This document shows positions 20,686-31,994 of a stretch of DNA of 64,000 nucleotides, piece after piece. Numbering within the stretch: the first letter of the stretch is position 1; every line of letters starts with the position of its first letter. Under the pieces are notes generated by a model. The model was not told the origin of the DNA. It ran no database searches and saw only the letters and a program-made list of their open reading frames with translations. This DNA is from Gautieria morchelliformis (lineage: Eukaryota > Basidiomycota > Agaricomycetes > Gomphales > Gomphaceae): the NCBI GenBank assembly GCA_015179125.1, contig WHVA01000374.1, positions 51,236 to 115,235 on the forward strand, read 5' to 3'. The translations under genes and the position numbers were made by a program.

Positions 20686-23149
20686 GAACTTCGAGTCTCT
20701 GTCCGAGATGATGGAGTCGAATGACCTCCTTCAGAAACAGCCAGGCTACTCCCTTGGCTGACACGCTCGTCATGGTTGGTACGAGGTGTACGAGCGACGT
20801 TAGTCGGTCAATGATTACCATCAGGTAGTCACAGTCGTTGGATATGGGCAGGGGCCCCATGAAGCCGATGCCAATCGACTGCCACCGCCTATCTGGAATG
20901 GGTAGGCTGTGTAGTAGGCCTTTGGGCCGTTGTGGTCCGGTTTTCGTCATCTGACACCTCGCGCACGATGTGCAGAACGCTTCTATGTCTGGGCTCATGC
21001 CCAGCCACCAATATGCTCTTCGAATGTAGTTCGAAGTCTTCAGATGGCCGTAGTGGCCAACTATCTGATGTTCCCGATCGATGATAATTTCGATCAGCTT
21101 CCTTCCCCCTTGAAGAACAGAGCGGGGGACGGCAATGACGTCTCTTTTGAGCTGGTTCTTAGTCCAGATCAGCCCGTCCCGGATCCCGAATCTCGGGTGT
21201 GCGTCCGGGTTCACCATGATCTTTGTGAACATGGTGTCCCTGTGGTACGTGTCTCGTAGGACCTTAGACAGGTCTACGCCTTGCTCGATGACCCGGCGCA
21301 GGGGCACGCCGTCATTTCCTGCGGCGATGGCTCTGACGTCATCGTCGTCGTCGCGTGATGCGGCGACGTTCGCGGGCTCTGGTGAGCCCTCGTTTAATGC
21401 GGAAGATTCCGTTACTCTCGCCTCTGTCTTCTCAGTGAGGCGTTTAGAGCATCTTGTCGCCGCTGTTCGCAGCTCGATATACTGGTCGGTGGGCAATAAC
21501 TCACCGTCCGGGTCCAAACGTGCATCCGCATTCACGAAGATGTGGTCCGGGTGATTGTCATCACTCGTGTCATTCTCGTAGTAGCGTGACAGGCAGTCCG
21601 CTACCTTGTTCTCTATACCGTCAACATGAACGGTGTTGAAATTGAACCGGGAGAGAAACTCCCACCATCTGACCTGGCAGTCAGAGAGGCTCTTCTGGGT
21701 CTCGAAGTACTCGAGCCCTTTGTGGTCTGTGACGAGGGTGAACCTTCGCCCCAGCAGTTTGTCCTCCCATTTCATGAGAGCCTTGAGCACCACGATCGTC
21801 TCGTGCTCGTGAGTCCGGTAGTGTTGCTGAGCAACGCTGAACTTCTTTGACAAGAAGCTGGCAGGTCGACAAGTTTTCCAGTTGGGACCTTGGCCGTAGA
21901 CCGCACCGACACTGGCTTTTGATCCATCGGTGATCACCCAGATCGGCTCTGGGCACCTTGCATCTACTGGACGCAGGATCGGGGCCTTACAGGCCAACGC
22001 CTTCATGCTTTGCCAGCATTTGTCTAGTAGTGGCGTCCATTCAAATGGATGGTTATTACGTGCACAGCCCGATAGTGGGGTGGTATATGCGCTAACATCT
22101 GGCATGTAGTGTGCCAGATACTGTACCAGCCCGAGGAAACACTGGACGTCGTTGAACGTCCGTGGCCTGCGCCACTCGCGGATGCATTGCATCTTGTCCT
22201 CGTCGGCATGTACCCCTCGGCCATCAATGATATGGCTGAGACACTCCATTCGGATGGAATAGAGGTCCACCTTTTTCTTGCTCAGAAAAAGGTGATTCTT
22301 CCTCAGTCTGTCAAAGACGATGTAGAGGTGCTCTTCATGCTCTTGTATTGAGAGCGAGAATATGAAGATGTCGTCCATGTATACATGGACGAAGCAACCT
22401 ATGCAGTCGCGGAAAATGGCTGTCATCAGCCGTTGGAATGTTGATGGGGCGTTACAGTCCCCCATCTGTATCACCTGGCTCCTGAAGGTGCCAAGGATCG
22501 TGGCAAAGGCAGTCTTTGCTATGTGATCCAGACGGATCTGGATCTGCTTGTATGCTTCTGACATATCGAGTTTTGTTCGATATCGACAGCGTGCCATGTC
22601 GCTGCGAATGATATCTTGATCCGGGAAGGGCGTGACGTCCTTCACCGTGTTCTCGTTCTGCTGGCGCAGATCGAAGACGGTTCGCAATGTACCATTCTTC
22701 TTCGGCACACACAGCATGGGCACTGCCTGCTGCGCGACTGCCGGAATCCACCACTTTGCAGTGGTGTATCGTTCTATCTTAGCCGACAGTTCCTCTCGGA
22801 AGTGTTCGAGGCATTTCGGTAGTCGATACCGCATGTGCTTGTTGGGATCAATGAGGTTGATCTCATGGTTGATCTCCTGTAGTGGTGGGAGTTCTAATGG
22901 AATTCCACTGACTAAGTCAGTGATTCGTTCCATCCATTCCTCGCGGAGGCAAGGAAGGTCATCATCCATGAGGATGATGGTGGTGGTTGGCTTAGAAGCC
23001 ATTAGGCGCTGTTGGCGTCTATTAGGTCCTGCGGCGCGTGGACCCGCTTTTCTTTTTCCCATCGCTTTCACCGTTAGGTGAGAGCACCTCTCCCTACGGT
23101 TGTAGGGTGAGTTCGAGGACGAGTCGTCCCGCAACTCGTCCTCCTGGCT
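20666..23149 (-). CDS. E1 pol: reverse transcriptase, RNase H, integrase N-terminal part
   Basis: A long ORF of about 820 residues. RT motifs include VPKKNGTLRTVFDLRQQNENT, KLDMSEAYKQI, QMGDCNAPSTFQRLM and VHVYMDDIFIFS. RNase H has WVITDGSKASVGAV and TDHKGLEYFE. The integrase zinc motif is HQIVGHYGHLKTSNYIRRAYWW..CTSCARCQ. The first integrase catalytic Asp is replaced: the sequence is SIGIGFMGPLP where E2 has SIGIDFMGPL (codon at 20864-20866). Reading is in frame with the protease ORF upstream, separated only by a TGA at 23150-23152 that E2 also has. The first ATG after it lies in KAMGKRKAG. Confidence 0.88.
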   Translation of the reverse strand, partial: SQEDELRDDSSSNSPYNRRERCSHLTVKAMGKRKAGPRAAGPNRRQQRLMASKPTTTIILMDDDLPCLREEWMERITDLVSGIPLELPPLQEINHEINLIDPNKHMRYRLPKCLEHFREELSAKIERYTTAKWWIPAVAQQAVPMLCVPKKNGTLRTVFDLRQQNENTVKDVTPFPDQDIIRSDMARCRYRTKLDMSEAYKQIQIRLDHIAKTAFATILGTFRSQVIQMGDCNAPSTFQRLMTAIFRDCIGCFVHVYMDDIFIFSLSIQEHEEHLYIVFDRLRKNHLFLSKKKVDLYSIRMECLSHIIDGRGVHADEDKMQCIREWRRPRTFNDVQCFLGLVQYLAHYMPDVSAYTTPLSGCARNNHPFEWTPLLDKCWQSMKALACKAPILRPVDARCPEPIWVITDGSKASVGAVYGQGPNWKTCRPASFLSKKFSVAQQHYRTHEHETIVVLKALMKWEDKLLGRRFTLVTDHKGLEYFETQKSLSDCQVRWWEFLSRFNFNTVHVDGIENKVADCLSRYYENDTSDDNHPDHIFVNADARLDPDGELLPTDQYIELRTAATRCSKRLTEKTEARVTESSALNEGSPEPANVAASRDDDDDVRAIAAGNDGVPLRRVIEQGVDLSKVLRDTYHRDTMFTKIMVNPDAHPRFGIRDGLIWTKNQLKRDVIAVPRSVLQGGRKLIEIIIDREHQIVGHYGHLKTSNYIRRAYWWLGMSPDIEAFCTSCARCQMTKTGPQRPKGLLHSLPIPDRRWQSIGIGFMGPLPISNDCDYLMVIIDRLTSLVHLVPTMTSVSAKGVAWLFLKEVIRLHHLGQRLEVHVDLLV

Positions 23150-24076
23150 TCAATGAGCCAGGTTAGGCTTCGGTGCCTGGGTGATCCTGTTCACCCGTGG
23201 CCCCTTGTCTTCGTTCGTCGATCTGTTGTCGTCGAATGAGACCTTGCCCGTGGGGATCACTTCGTTCCCCTTGTGGATCGTCCCTGGGCTCGAGAAGTCC
23301 AGGGTTATGCCGAATCTCCTTAGGAACGGTGTCCCTAAGATCGCGTCGTAATATTTGACGTTCGCTACGTCGAAATATTCATTGTATGTCTCACGACCAA
23401 ATTTGATGGTCGTGTTCGTTCCATAGTTGATCGTGGAACGGCTGCCTATGCAGGCTAGCTGCAGCGCGATTGGTTGCTCCAGGGAGAAAGTCTTCATCCC
23501 TGTAGCTCGCGTGAATTCGGGGGATAACAGTACCCCTTTGCTGCTGCTATCTAGCAGGCAGTGGGCTTTTATGCCGTTTATTTCCCAGTACCCCGATAGG
23601 GTACGGTTCTCACTGCGCGGGCGTGTTGGCCGCGTCCTGTGTTTGCTTCGGTGGTGATACACCGGCTCGGCCACCTTGTCTGGCGTGACCGACGTGCGTG
23701 CTGCCATGACCTTCGTGGCGGTTTCGTCTTCCAGCGCAAATCTGATCGCGCTGGACCTGGAGGTGGTGTCTTCCACCTCTTCGTCCCATTCATAGTATTG
23801 GGATGGCTCAGGGTCCCACTCTTCAGCGGGCGCGTCTCCGTTGTCCAGAGTGTCATTGGGTTGGGGATCACCCTCCCCCTCTTCATCAATCTGTTGAAGA
23901 GAATTTTGACTGAGATCCATCTCCGGATCCTCGGCCTCACCGTTGTGCCTCACAGCTGCTGTCCTTACACCAGACCTAAGCCGGGGGCACTCTGCCTTCT
24001 TGTGGCCAGGTTGGTTGCATTCAAAGCACGTGGTGTTGCTTTGGCTGCCGCTGGGCCGATCGTTAGGCCGGCCCAA
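23150..24076 (-). CDS. E1 gag zinc knuckle and aspartic protease
   Basis: The zinc knuckle is CFECNQPGHKKAEC (CX2CX4HX4C). After an acidic linker comes the protease core HCLLDSSSKGVLLSPEF, with a flap-like region and ILGTPFLRRFGITLDFSSPG. The usual DSG/DTG triad reads DSS here, whereas E2 keeps DSG, so activity is doubtful. The ORF ends at a TGA (23150-23152) conserved in E2. The upstream gag ORF is in another frame; the knuckle and protease share one frame, so a one-base indel near 24080 is the simplest explanation. Confidence 0.8.
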   Translation of the reverse strand: MGRPNDRPSGSQSNTTCFECNQPGHKKAECPRLRSGVRTAAVRHNGEAEDPEMDLSQNSLQQIDEEGEGDPQPNDTLDNGDAPAEEWDPEPSQYYEWDEEVEDTTSRSSAIRFALEDETATKVMAARTSVTPDKVAEPVYHHRSKHRTRPTRPRSENRTLSGYWEINGIKAHCLLDSSSKGVLLSPEFTRATGMKTFSLEQPIALQLACIGSRSTINYGTNTTIKFGRETYNEYFDVANVKYYDAILGTPFLRRFGITLDFSSPGTIHKGNEVIPTGKVSFDDNRSTNEDKGPRVNRITQAPKPNLAH

Positions 24077-25058
24077 CGCTTTGTTGGTGGGGCAGGTCGT
24101 GGGGACGACCCTGACACTTGAGGCTGTTTAGCTTCAGGCGGGCGTCCAGCTTGTGCTGGGCGTGAGGGCGGTAGCCGTTGTCCTGTTCCACTTCTTGAGA
24201 ACAGGCTGGGCCTGGTCAGGCCCGTTTGTGTCAACGGCTTGCTCCCTGTGAGCCGGGCAGCGCTTGCCGTTGCTGCGCTTTCTGCGCGGCGCATCCCCAT
24301 GTTGTATCGGGATGCCTCCTCGATCATCCAGGCCATCTCGAAGAGTTGCTCTATTGAGCTGCTCTCAGCATTATAGCCCTTTTTGAGGACTTTGTTGCGC
24401 AGCGTTTCGCGCAGTGCCAACACGAACTGTCTCTGGAACGTGTAATTGTCTGGCGGCTGTATCATACGTGCCACGTATTTCGTGAGCTCGTTCAGCATTT
24501 CCTGAATGGTTTTCATGCCCTGCATGACCGCGTTGAAGTTATTCAATGCGTGATGGTACGTCAGTGTGTGCAGGAACTTTTTTTGAAGGCCCTGCATCAC
24601 AGTTTCCAGCGTCCAGCTGCGGACCTGGCAATCAAAGCGTTCTACGTTTCGAAGGAACCACTCCTGGGCTTCGCCAGTGAGGCGAGTGCCCACGTAGCCG
24701 ACCTGCATGTCTATGCTGGTTGGCCCTAGGAGGCAATTCATTTTCAGCCATTGTAGGATGGCTGCCACGAAGATTTCAAACTCTTCGAGGTCAGATCCCC
24801 CGGCATATGGCTCGAGGTGAGCCAATTTCACGCCGGCTTTCGCTAGCACAGACTTCTCTGGGTCTGTGTCCGCGGCGTCTGCTAATGCCATGCGGATCAT
24901 CCGTGTGATCCCGTTGTACGGCTCCATTGGTACGACGTCGGCCTGGTCCGGGATTCCCTGGCCTTCCGTTGGGGCCATGGATCGTTCGCACGGCTGTGAC
25001 GCCGCGTGGGGCAGGCTGTTATATGCCCTGACGGGCCCCGGGCCTGGATCGGGCTTGG
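23965..25058 (-). pseudogene. E1 gag, 3' part, cut by a solo LTR
   Basis: The gag core reads GIPDQADVVPMEP, LEPYAGGSDLEEFEIFVA, MQVGYVGTRLTGEAQEWF and FVLALRETLRNKVL, typical of fungal Ty3/gypsy capsids. A basic Pro-rich segment follows before the frame changes at the zinc knuckle. The 5' side stops at the solo LTR (25059). The 5' part of gag continues at 26338-26767. Confidence 0.8.
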
Positions 25059-26332
25059 TGTCAAGATTGGTTTTCAAGCGTTAATATCGTGTATTAGTGA
25101 ACACAGCGAATGCCCGATTAACTTGTGCGAATAAGTATGCCGTTCGGCGAATAGGTGAACCAATGAATGTTCACAAGATAAGAGGGTTTGCCTAAACGGG
25201 GCTCACCCTATCTACAGTCGTAGCGAAATAGCCCATGACTCTTGACGATGTAACGTGCAAGGTCTCACGGAAGGGCTGTCTAAGTCTCGACAATCCCTTC
25301 GCTGGCGAAGGTGCTCCTTTGGAGCCCTTCACCAACAGCACAGAAAATGGTTCGAAGGCTAAGGTAACGAAGATGAAGTATGAGAACTCACCAGTGATGC
25401 CTAAGTCCTTTGCTAGTTGAAGATGGGAATCTCCAAGAGAAGGCTTAAGATGATGACCACGGCGAGGTCAAAGCTGCACAAGATAAACGACGTATGATAA
25501 TTGCACTGGGGAATATACATGCGAATGTAAACTACTTATATCGAATGCTCGTACGGTATCAGCAAATAGGAAAGAGGCCGTCACGAGTCAGGGTTGGATA
25601 GGGGTGCGCAGTCATGATACTAAGGAGATGGAATAAACATACAATAGAGTGAGGGAGGGGTGCGAACATGAAACGACGGAGAGTAAAGGTGGCGAAGGTA
25701 CTTATGTACGAAACCATGTCTTGGGACCCGCATACATGTCACCCTGCACGGACTCTTCGTCCACTGGGTCGATCCCACATGACCTACAGAAGGAACGCTC
25801 CGTGAACATACTTTGGCCATACGAAAACCCAAAGGGGTTGGATTTAAGAAGATGATGGGGTTAGTGATGAATCATCGCACCGGGTAAATGGTATCGATCG
25901 TATTTGATGGCGTGCCTTGTTGGCGAAATGTGCGAGCAGCGAATAGCGGTTTGGCGAAATGCGGCGAAGGGTGAACAGAGAGAACATAGAGGAGGCGTGG
26001 CCGAAGGGAGGGGCGAAGCCGAGCGAACACGGAGGAGGAGTAGCGAACGAGGGAATGGGGGTAACAAGGTGCAGGAAATACATAGGTCATGACAATCCGA
26101 TTGTCAGAACACCATCGGAAGAGGGCTGAGCAGAGGAGGTGATAGGCCCAACAATGACTGCTAATTTAGTCCGAAGACGTCGATCGCTTGTTGACGGCAT
26201 AACCATGGTCATTGTTGCGAACAGCGAGAATTGGTTGCCGAACATGACAATGGCGATCGGAACGAACACGGAGATGGAGTGACAAATGGTAGGACAGAGC
26301 ACCTGAATATGAGAAATAAATGCGTCATGACA
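25059..26332 (+). mobile_element. Solo LTR, 1274 bp, inside E1 gag
   Basis: It starts TGTCAAGATTGG and ends GCGTCATGACA, with TSD CTTGG at 25054-25058 and 26333-26337. The sequence is rich in GCGAA/GTGAA words and has no convincing gene. Relatives lie at 44163-45149 and from 45440. A second internal GGTCATGACA at 26085-26094 is where the third copy's homology stops, so LTR length differs among copies. Confidence 0.88.
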
Positions 26333-26337
26333 CTTGG

Positions 26338-26767
26338 AATCAGGAGCATTTTGTGCTCTCGGTTCTGGGGGCGTTTTGTGCCTGGTGTCCCCGGTCAGTC
26401 CCACGTTGTGGATCCGCAGCCTGCTGTTGTAGGCTGCGCGCGCCTGCCGTGCGTCCTGTACGGCTTGCGTGAGCTGCTCGTCGGGCAGTTGAGCAGTGTG
26501 GCTGTGGGCCACTGTCTCTTCAGCGTTCTTCGCTAGTAGCTCGAGTGCCTGTGTGTGGCGGTGTGCGGCTGCGGCTTCTTTACGCTGTCAGTGTGTGACT
26601 TCGAGCTCTAAGCTCTCGGTCGTCATTTCAGAGTCAGGCTCTGAGGCGACCTGATCCCTAACGATCTGTTGGATCGTCTTACGGCTGTCCGTTGGGGCAG
26701 CCGGTTGCTCTTGAGGTTCGTTCCCGAACCTTACGTCCTGTTCGACCGGGACGGCTGGCAGCGGCAT
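26338..26767 (-). pseudogene. E1 gag, 5' part
   Basis: It starts MPLPAVPVEQDVRFGNE at 26767, directly after the ORF0 stop (TGA at 26768-26770, giving TGAATG). The same junction exists in E2. A premature TGA replaces a Trp codon found in E2 (LELEVTH-stop-QRKEA against LELEVEHWQRKEA). It ends at the solo LTR target duplication. Confidence 0.7.
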
Positions 26768-27572
26768 TCACTGCTTGTCCCGCTCCTTTCGGCGCAGGTC
26801 TTCCACGTTGCGACTGCGTTCGTTGGCTGCGGACTGTCGCGAGCTCGGACGAGTTGCGTCGCGTTCCCCGCGTGGGCGGAGGGCTTTCTGGACGTCCTCC
26901 AGCGTGGCTGCATCTTGCAGCCTGATCTCCTCCGCCTGGTGGAGTTCCTTGCCGATTGCAATTAGGGTGGTGGTGGCGTTGTCAAGCTGCAATGCCAGCT
27001 GATCGTGCTTGTGGCGCGTCAGCATGCTTCGGTGCAGCGCAGCCTGCACCTGTTTGTTCAGGGCCTCTGCCGTCTCGTGGTCGATGGTGTGAGCCCTCGA
27101 GCTCTTGCGACTGGAGCTCGAGTATTCCAAGTCCTGACCATCGTCTGGGGCTCATCTTTTTTGCCGTCGTCCTCCTTCCGGGACGATCGTCGTCGCTCTA
27201 CTTCGTGAGTGTCGGTTCGAGTCGTGGCTTTGTGCCCGCCTTGACGTTGTTGTCCTGCCATCGTCAGACGGCGAGACCTCTCTGCCCTTTCCTTTGTCTC
27301 TGGGCAGAGAGGAATGGGGGGGGCGCTGGCTTGTTGCCCGGCGTCGTCTCTTCCTCGGCCATGCTCGACAAGACGTGGTCAGGGTTTTCCTCGTCTTCTA
27401 CTGGGGGAACGAGGGCGGTGAGATCTACAATCTCTCCGTCTTCTATCGTCCTGGACTCTTGGTCCAGGGTAGCGTCAGCCATCCTGTTGCTGGGCTGCGC
27501 CTGGGGCATGGACCTCGAGCTCGTTGCTCGTGTCCGTCTTCGACTGCGTGGAATCATCATGCTCGCAGCCAA
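26768..27572 (-). pseudogene. E1 ORF0, coiled-coil protein before gag, frameshifted
   Basis: Two frames cover it (27264-27572 and 26768-27130). The first has the acidic block ATLDQESRTIEDGEIVDL and the second has a coiled coil (LNKQVQAALHRSMLTRHKHDQ). They align with the single 263-codon ORF0 of E2. ATG candidates include MIPRSRRR and MADATLDQ. Function is unknown; it may be an N-terminal gag module. Confidence 0.65.
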
Positions 27573-27698
27573 CAGTAGAGGGTCTACTGGAGGGTCTCAA
27601 TGATGTTTAGTCGTTGACGCAGCGATCTTTTTCAAGATTGCTTCGAATCCACTATCGGTTGGTTGCGTGGCGATCAACCACTGGATAGTTCAAAAAGG

Positions 27699-27913
27699 TG
27701 TAAAGGGTGTCGATCTTAGAACCTTGTATCACAAGGGCACTACAGAACTTGACCAATGAGTGGTATTCTGAATGCTACATAGTGACAGGTAAGAGTAAGA
27801 TGTGATGGGGACCGCTGGCCAGTTCCCACGCATAAACTATACAGTGGGTCCCTAAGGGGCCCACTGGGATTATGAAATAACTATTGTACACGTAGATACA
27901 CAGGTTATTTACA
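27699..27913 (-). repeat. E1 5' LTR
   Basis: 215 bp, same length as the 3' copy. On the minus strand it is followed by CCTTTTTGAACT, which also follows the E2 5' LTR; no standard tRNA-type TGG primer site is visible. Confidence 0.92.
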
Positions 27914-27918
27914 TGTTA

Positions 27919-28120
27919 TCACCAGGCAGTAGAACTTGACCAAACTATGGTGATTCTAATACGACGTAGTGACGGTTACAGGTAAAGTTAAGCTGGGGAA
28001 TCCCGGTGGATTCCCACGCAAGAACTATACAGTGGGTCCATGAGGACCCACTGGCGCTATGTAAGCTACCAGCTATTATGTGTTGCCTCGTGGCAACACA
28101 GGTAAATATCTATATTTACA
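27919..28120 (-). repeat. E2 3' LTR, main part (rest at 17421-17450)
   Basis: 202 bp ending ATATTTACA on the plus strand. With the 30 bp at 17421-17450 it equals the 232-bp 5' LTR at 36109-36340. Confidence 0.92.
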
Positions 28121-28142
28121 CCCTCCCGCACTATAGAGAACT

Positions 28143-29890
28143 CTAGTCTCCATAGATGTCGTCATCGAGGTCTTTGTCCTCGGCTGAGGGAGCATTGTCC
28201 ATGGGGATGTCCTCGTATGGAGCCAGCAGGGGCTGGGGGTCCACATGCATCGCATCCGCGTGAGCGGATGTGGATGGGCTGGGTCCATCTTGGGGCTGAT
28301 ATGGACCCGTTTCAAGAGATGGATTGATTCCCATCTCCTGGATGAAGGCAGCCTCCGTGGCCGGATCAGGCTGCGGATCCGGGGGGTGGGCCGTGAGCAG
28401 CTCCTTGTTGAGCTGTTCCGAAGTGCTCATGGCCGCTTTCTCGCAGGCGCGCTGGGACAACTTCAGTCCCTGTTTATGCCACCGCTGCCCCGTGCGTGCA
28501 GCGGTGTTCGTGACTTCCTTGTCTCGAAGTTGCTGGAAGTATCCCTCGATCCAAGGGATATGTTCATGGTTTACGCCGCCATGAAGGGCTAGCCATGATG
28601 CGAGTTCCTTCAGCGGGATCTCGTGTGCGAGTCTGTTCCCGAGCAGGAACATCCCGGTGATTGAAGCCCGCAGGGTGTCTGCGGCGGGCGATGGGATTGT
28701 GATGTCAGTCATGAGGTCACGCCACTGGCCTGGCGTACCAAACAAGTCGCTTCAACGCGACTTGAGAGGGGATCGTAGCTTGCCCTTGGGGGCCAGGATC
28801 GGTACCCACATCCAGATATCAATATCTGTTGCATTGAGTCCGCCCTCCACATCATTGCGGATGGTGGGAGGGACTCCTTCGGCATTGGACCGCCACCTGT
28901 TAAGCACTGTGACAATACCGTCAGGTGTACCGTCCAAAATATTTATGTAATTTGGATGGGGTTTATGGGGGCCCTCCTCACGGAGGCGCCGGAATGCCAT
29001 GTTCATTTCTGGCGTGCATTGGTCGACCGGAGTGTCCCTGGCGAGCGCGAGGAGGTCTAAAAACCTCTGCTCACTGATCGGGCAGACGTGGTACCACTCG
29101 GCAACCCGAGGGACCGATCTGCCTAGGGGCTGCGGCAAGCGGCCCGTCAGGGAGATCGGTGGATCTCTGTGTCTCAACGGCTCCCCTTCCCTCCCCCAGG
29201 TAGCGTTATATAACTCCCGACCCTGGTGGTGGTAGCACAACATGAGGCCCAATATACTGGGCTTGCGCTGTGGCTAGTGCCTGTTGTAGTCGGGGGTCGT
29301 CGATGTCGTGCGCCGACGATTCTGCTAGATATGCATCCTTGACGCATTCTAGTTCATCTGCCAGTCCGTTTTCCATGACTGGTGGTGGGAGATACTTTCT
29401 GTGTTTCCGTTTGGAAACGCATTCAGGCTGATCTGGGTCATAATCATCCCAGATTGACATGTCGGACTGCCATCCATCTGGAATGTCAGCGTCATACAAC
29501 TCGAACGGCGCCGTTGCAGTCGACAGCGTGGTGACTGTTGCTGTCCTGGACGCCACTCGGGCGTCCACGACGGGTGCCGCGCTGGGCTCCGTGATGCGGT
29601 TGGCCCTGTTGAGAGGGGCGCAGCCCCTGGGGCTAGTGTTGCCCCTTTTTTGCGCGATGGCAATGGAGCCATCAGGCGGGAGGATGGACTGGCCACAGGC
29701 TGAGCCTTTGGCTGCAGCAGGGCGGGGCACGTCCGCCTGGCTCCTTCGAGTTGTTGTTTCAACTCGTGGATTTTATCATCCCGGCGTGAGACTCACTCAC
29801 GCTCGGAGATCAGGTCCCGCTTGAGGCGCTCAATTTCTGCTTGAGCATCCTCAACTGCCATCCGCCTGGCTCCTTTGGTGATCTAGGGCC
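28143..29890 (-). pseudogene. E2 ORF3 remnant
   Basis: Frames 29206-29730, 28752-29252 and 28143-28745 align in order with the E1 622-residue ORF: YHVCPISEQRFLDLLALARDTP, ILDGTPDGIVTVLNRW, DIDIWMWVPILAPK, DDDIYGD at the end. Frameshifts separate them. An upstream TGA occupies the same place as in E1. Confidence 0.7.
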
Positions 29891-30279
29891 AGGTGTCCTC
29901 AATGGCGTAGGCGATGTCATCATCTAGCATCTGAATCTTACTGGAGTTTGATGACTCCGCTAGGTGGGTTGCGTATGACTCACAACATTCGCATTTATCT
30001 GAGTGGATAATGGCGAGGCCGTCGTTCCACGATGCTATCTCCCAGGTTTTGGGAGCTAGCTTTTTCGAAAATATTGCGGCGGCCCCCTTCCTTGGGGCTG
30101 CTGGTCATGGCATGGACATTGATGGCTCAACTTCCAGGACTTCTTTGATGCCATCCATCTTCATTAGAAGATGGTGGTGGTCGCTTCTTAAGAAGTGAAG
30201 CGCCCTTGGAGAGATCCGAGGTGAAAATTTATAGCGCCACGGCTTGGCGCGTCATGTGATCACATGTGACTGACGTGTC

Positions 30280-31994
30280 CTAATGCCGTTTAGGCAGGTC
30301 GCATGGTTTGGCCATGCCTCGAAGCTCTAGATAGGTATCTAGGGCCTCGATGTCCTTACATGATGACATGGGCTCCCATGTCACGTCTCCTAGAGTCCAC
30401 CTGATTTGGAACTCTAGGTCCTTCGAGTTTATCCATCAATGGGATAAGATCTCATCGACGAGCCACTCTTCCTCATCGTCCTCCCCAAAGTCATAAAATG
30501 ACTTTGCTTCTTGACGAGGGAATAGATCGTCGTTGTTCGCCTCATACCTTCGAATGAGGCTGGTATGAAACGTTGGCGTGATGCGCCAGTTCGTCAATTC
30601 CTCCGGTAACTTGAGGGTTACTGTCGAGGTGTCGTTGTGGGCCTCCTTCACATGATATGGCCTATATATCACGGTATTAGCTTCCTGGCCCTTCCTTTCG
30701 GCAGGGTCAGGTTTTGGGTTGACAGGTATATGCAGTCTCCCACCACATACATGTCCCCTTTGCGACGTTTCTTGTTAGCTTGAAATGTCTGCATCACGCA
30801 ATGCTCTATGATGGAATCATGTGCTGCCATCAGGTTCCATCGAGCTTGATGTGCGAATTTCGTCACTCCCTTAAAGGGAGTGTCTGTGGCCATTGCTAGC
30901 TCGATCCGTGGCATACATCCGTGGTTCAGCTCGCAGGGCGCAAACCCTGTCATCGAGCTGACATTGCTGTTAAAGCAACTTCGACCATTGGGCACTTGCT
31001 GGCCCAGTCCTTCTGGTTGTCTTTGACGACTGATTGAAGGACCTGGCCTATCGAACGGTTTGCCTGTTTGGTCGTGCCATCCATTTGAGGATGGAATGTG
31101 GTGGACATGAGGAGTTTCGTCCCCATGAGTCATTGGAGCTCATGCCAGAATATGGACGTGAACTTCAAGTCTCAATCTGAGACTATGGAGTCTGGGACTC
31201 CATGAAGTCTTACGACCTCCTTCAGGAATAGCCAGGCTATTCCTTTAGCTGTCACACTCATCATTGTGGGACGAGGTGTACGTGAGACGAGAGTCTATCT
31301 ATGATTACCATAAGGTAATCACAGTCATTCAACTTGGCCAATGGGCCCATGAAGTCGATCCCGATAGATTGCCATGGTCTATCGGGTATGGGCAGGCTAT
31401 GTAGTAGCCCTGCGGGCCACTGCATGCCTGTCTTGGTAGTCTGACACTTTGTGCATGAAGTGCAGAATGCCTCGATGTCCAAGGCCATACTGGGCCGCCA
31501 GTATGTTCTTGGAATGTAATTCGAAGTTTTCAGTTGACTGTAATGGCCAATTGTCTGGTGGGAATGATTGATTATGATCTTGATCAGCCTCCTTCCCCCT
31601 TGAAATATGTTCCGAGGGATGGCTATGACATCCCTCTTGAGCTGATTCTTCGTCCAAATCAGCCCATCCCAGATGCTGAATCTTGGATGTGCATCCGGGT
31701 TCGCCATGATCTTTGCGAACATGGGCTCCTTATGGTAGGAGTCACGTAGGACCTTTGGCAAGTCCAAGTTCTCTTCTACGCTTACGCATAGGGGAGCTCC
31801 ATCATTGCCGAAGGCAATGACGTGGATGTTGTTGTTGTTGTTGTTGTCTGGCAACGACGTGTCGTGGTGAGGTTCCTTGACAGAGTCTTTGTTCATAGCC
31901 GCTGCTTCTAATATTCGCAGCTCTGTTTTCTCTGCAAGGTGAGTTGATTGCCTCGTAGCTGCTGTACGCAGCTCCATGTATTGGTCAGTGGGCA
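30280..31994 (-). pseudogene. E2 integrase and chromodomain, broken
   Basis: The integrase zinc region and core are present, with the catalytic SIGIDFMGPL retained. The next block reads VPDSIVSD-stop-DLKF, where a CGA Arg codon became TGA. The chromodomain piece EEEWLVDEIL lies at 30436-30672. Several frame changes occur. Confidence 0.75.

Larger units (their letters stand above)
17451..27913 (-). mobile_element. Ty3/gypsy retrotransposon E1 (chromodomain type), nested in the E2 3' LTR
   Basis: LTRs of 215 bp lie at 17451-17665 (3') and 27699-27913 (5'). The flanks TGTTA at 17446-17450 and 27914-27918 are a 5-bp target duplication within the E2 LTR. A polypurine tract AGAGGGGGAGGG (minus strand) abuts the 3' LTR. 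It carries longer open frames than E2. A 1274-bp solo LTR interrupts gag. Confidence 0.92.

Noticed and set aside
25235-25420. A 61-codon ORF repeated in the solo LTRs (CKVSRKGCLS)
   Set aside because: It recurs because the LTR recurs; the frame is not preserved well across the copies at 44357 and 45617 and no function is suggested.
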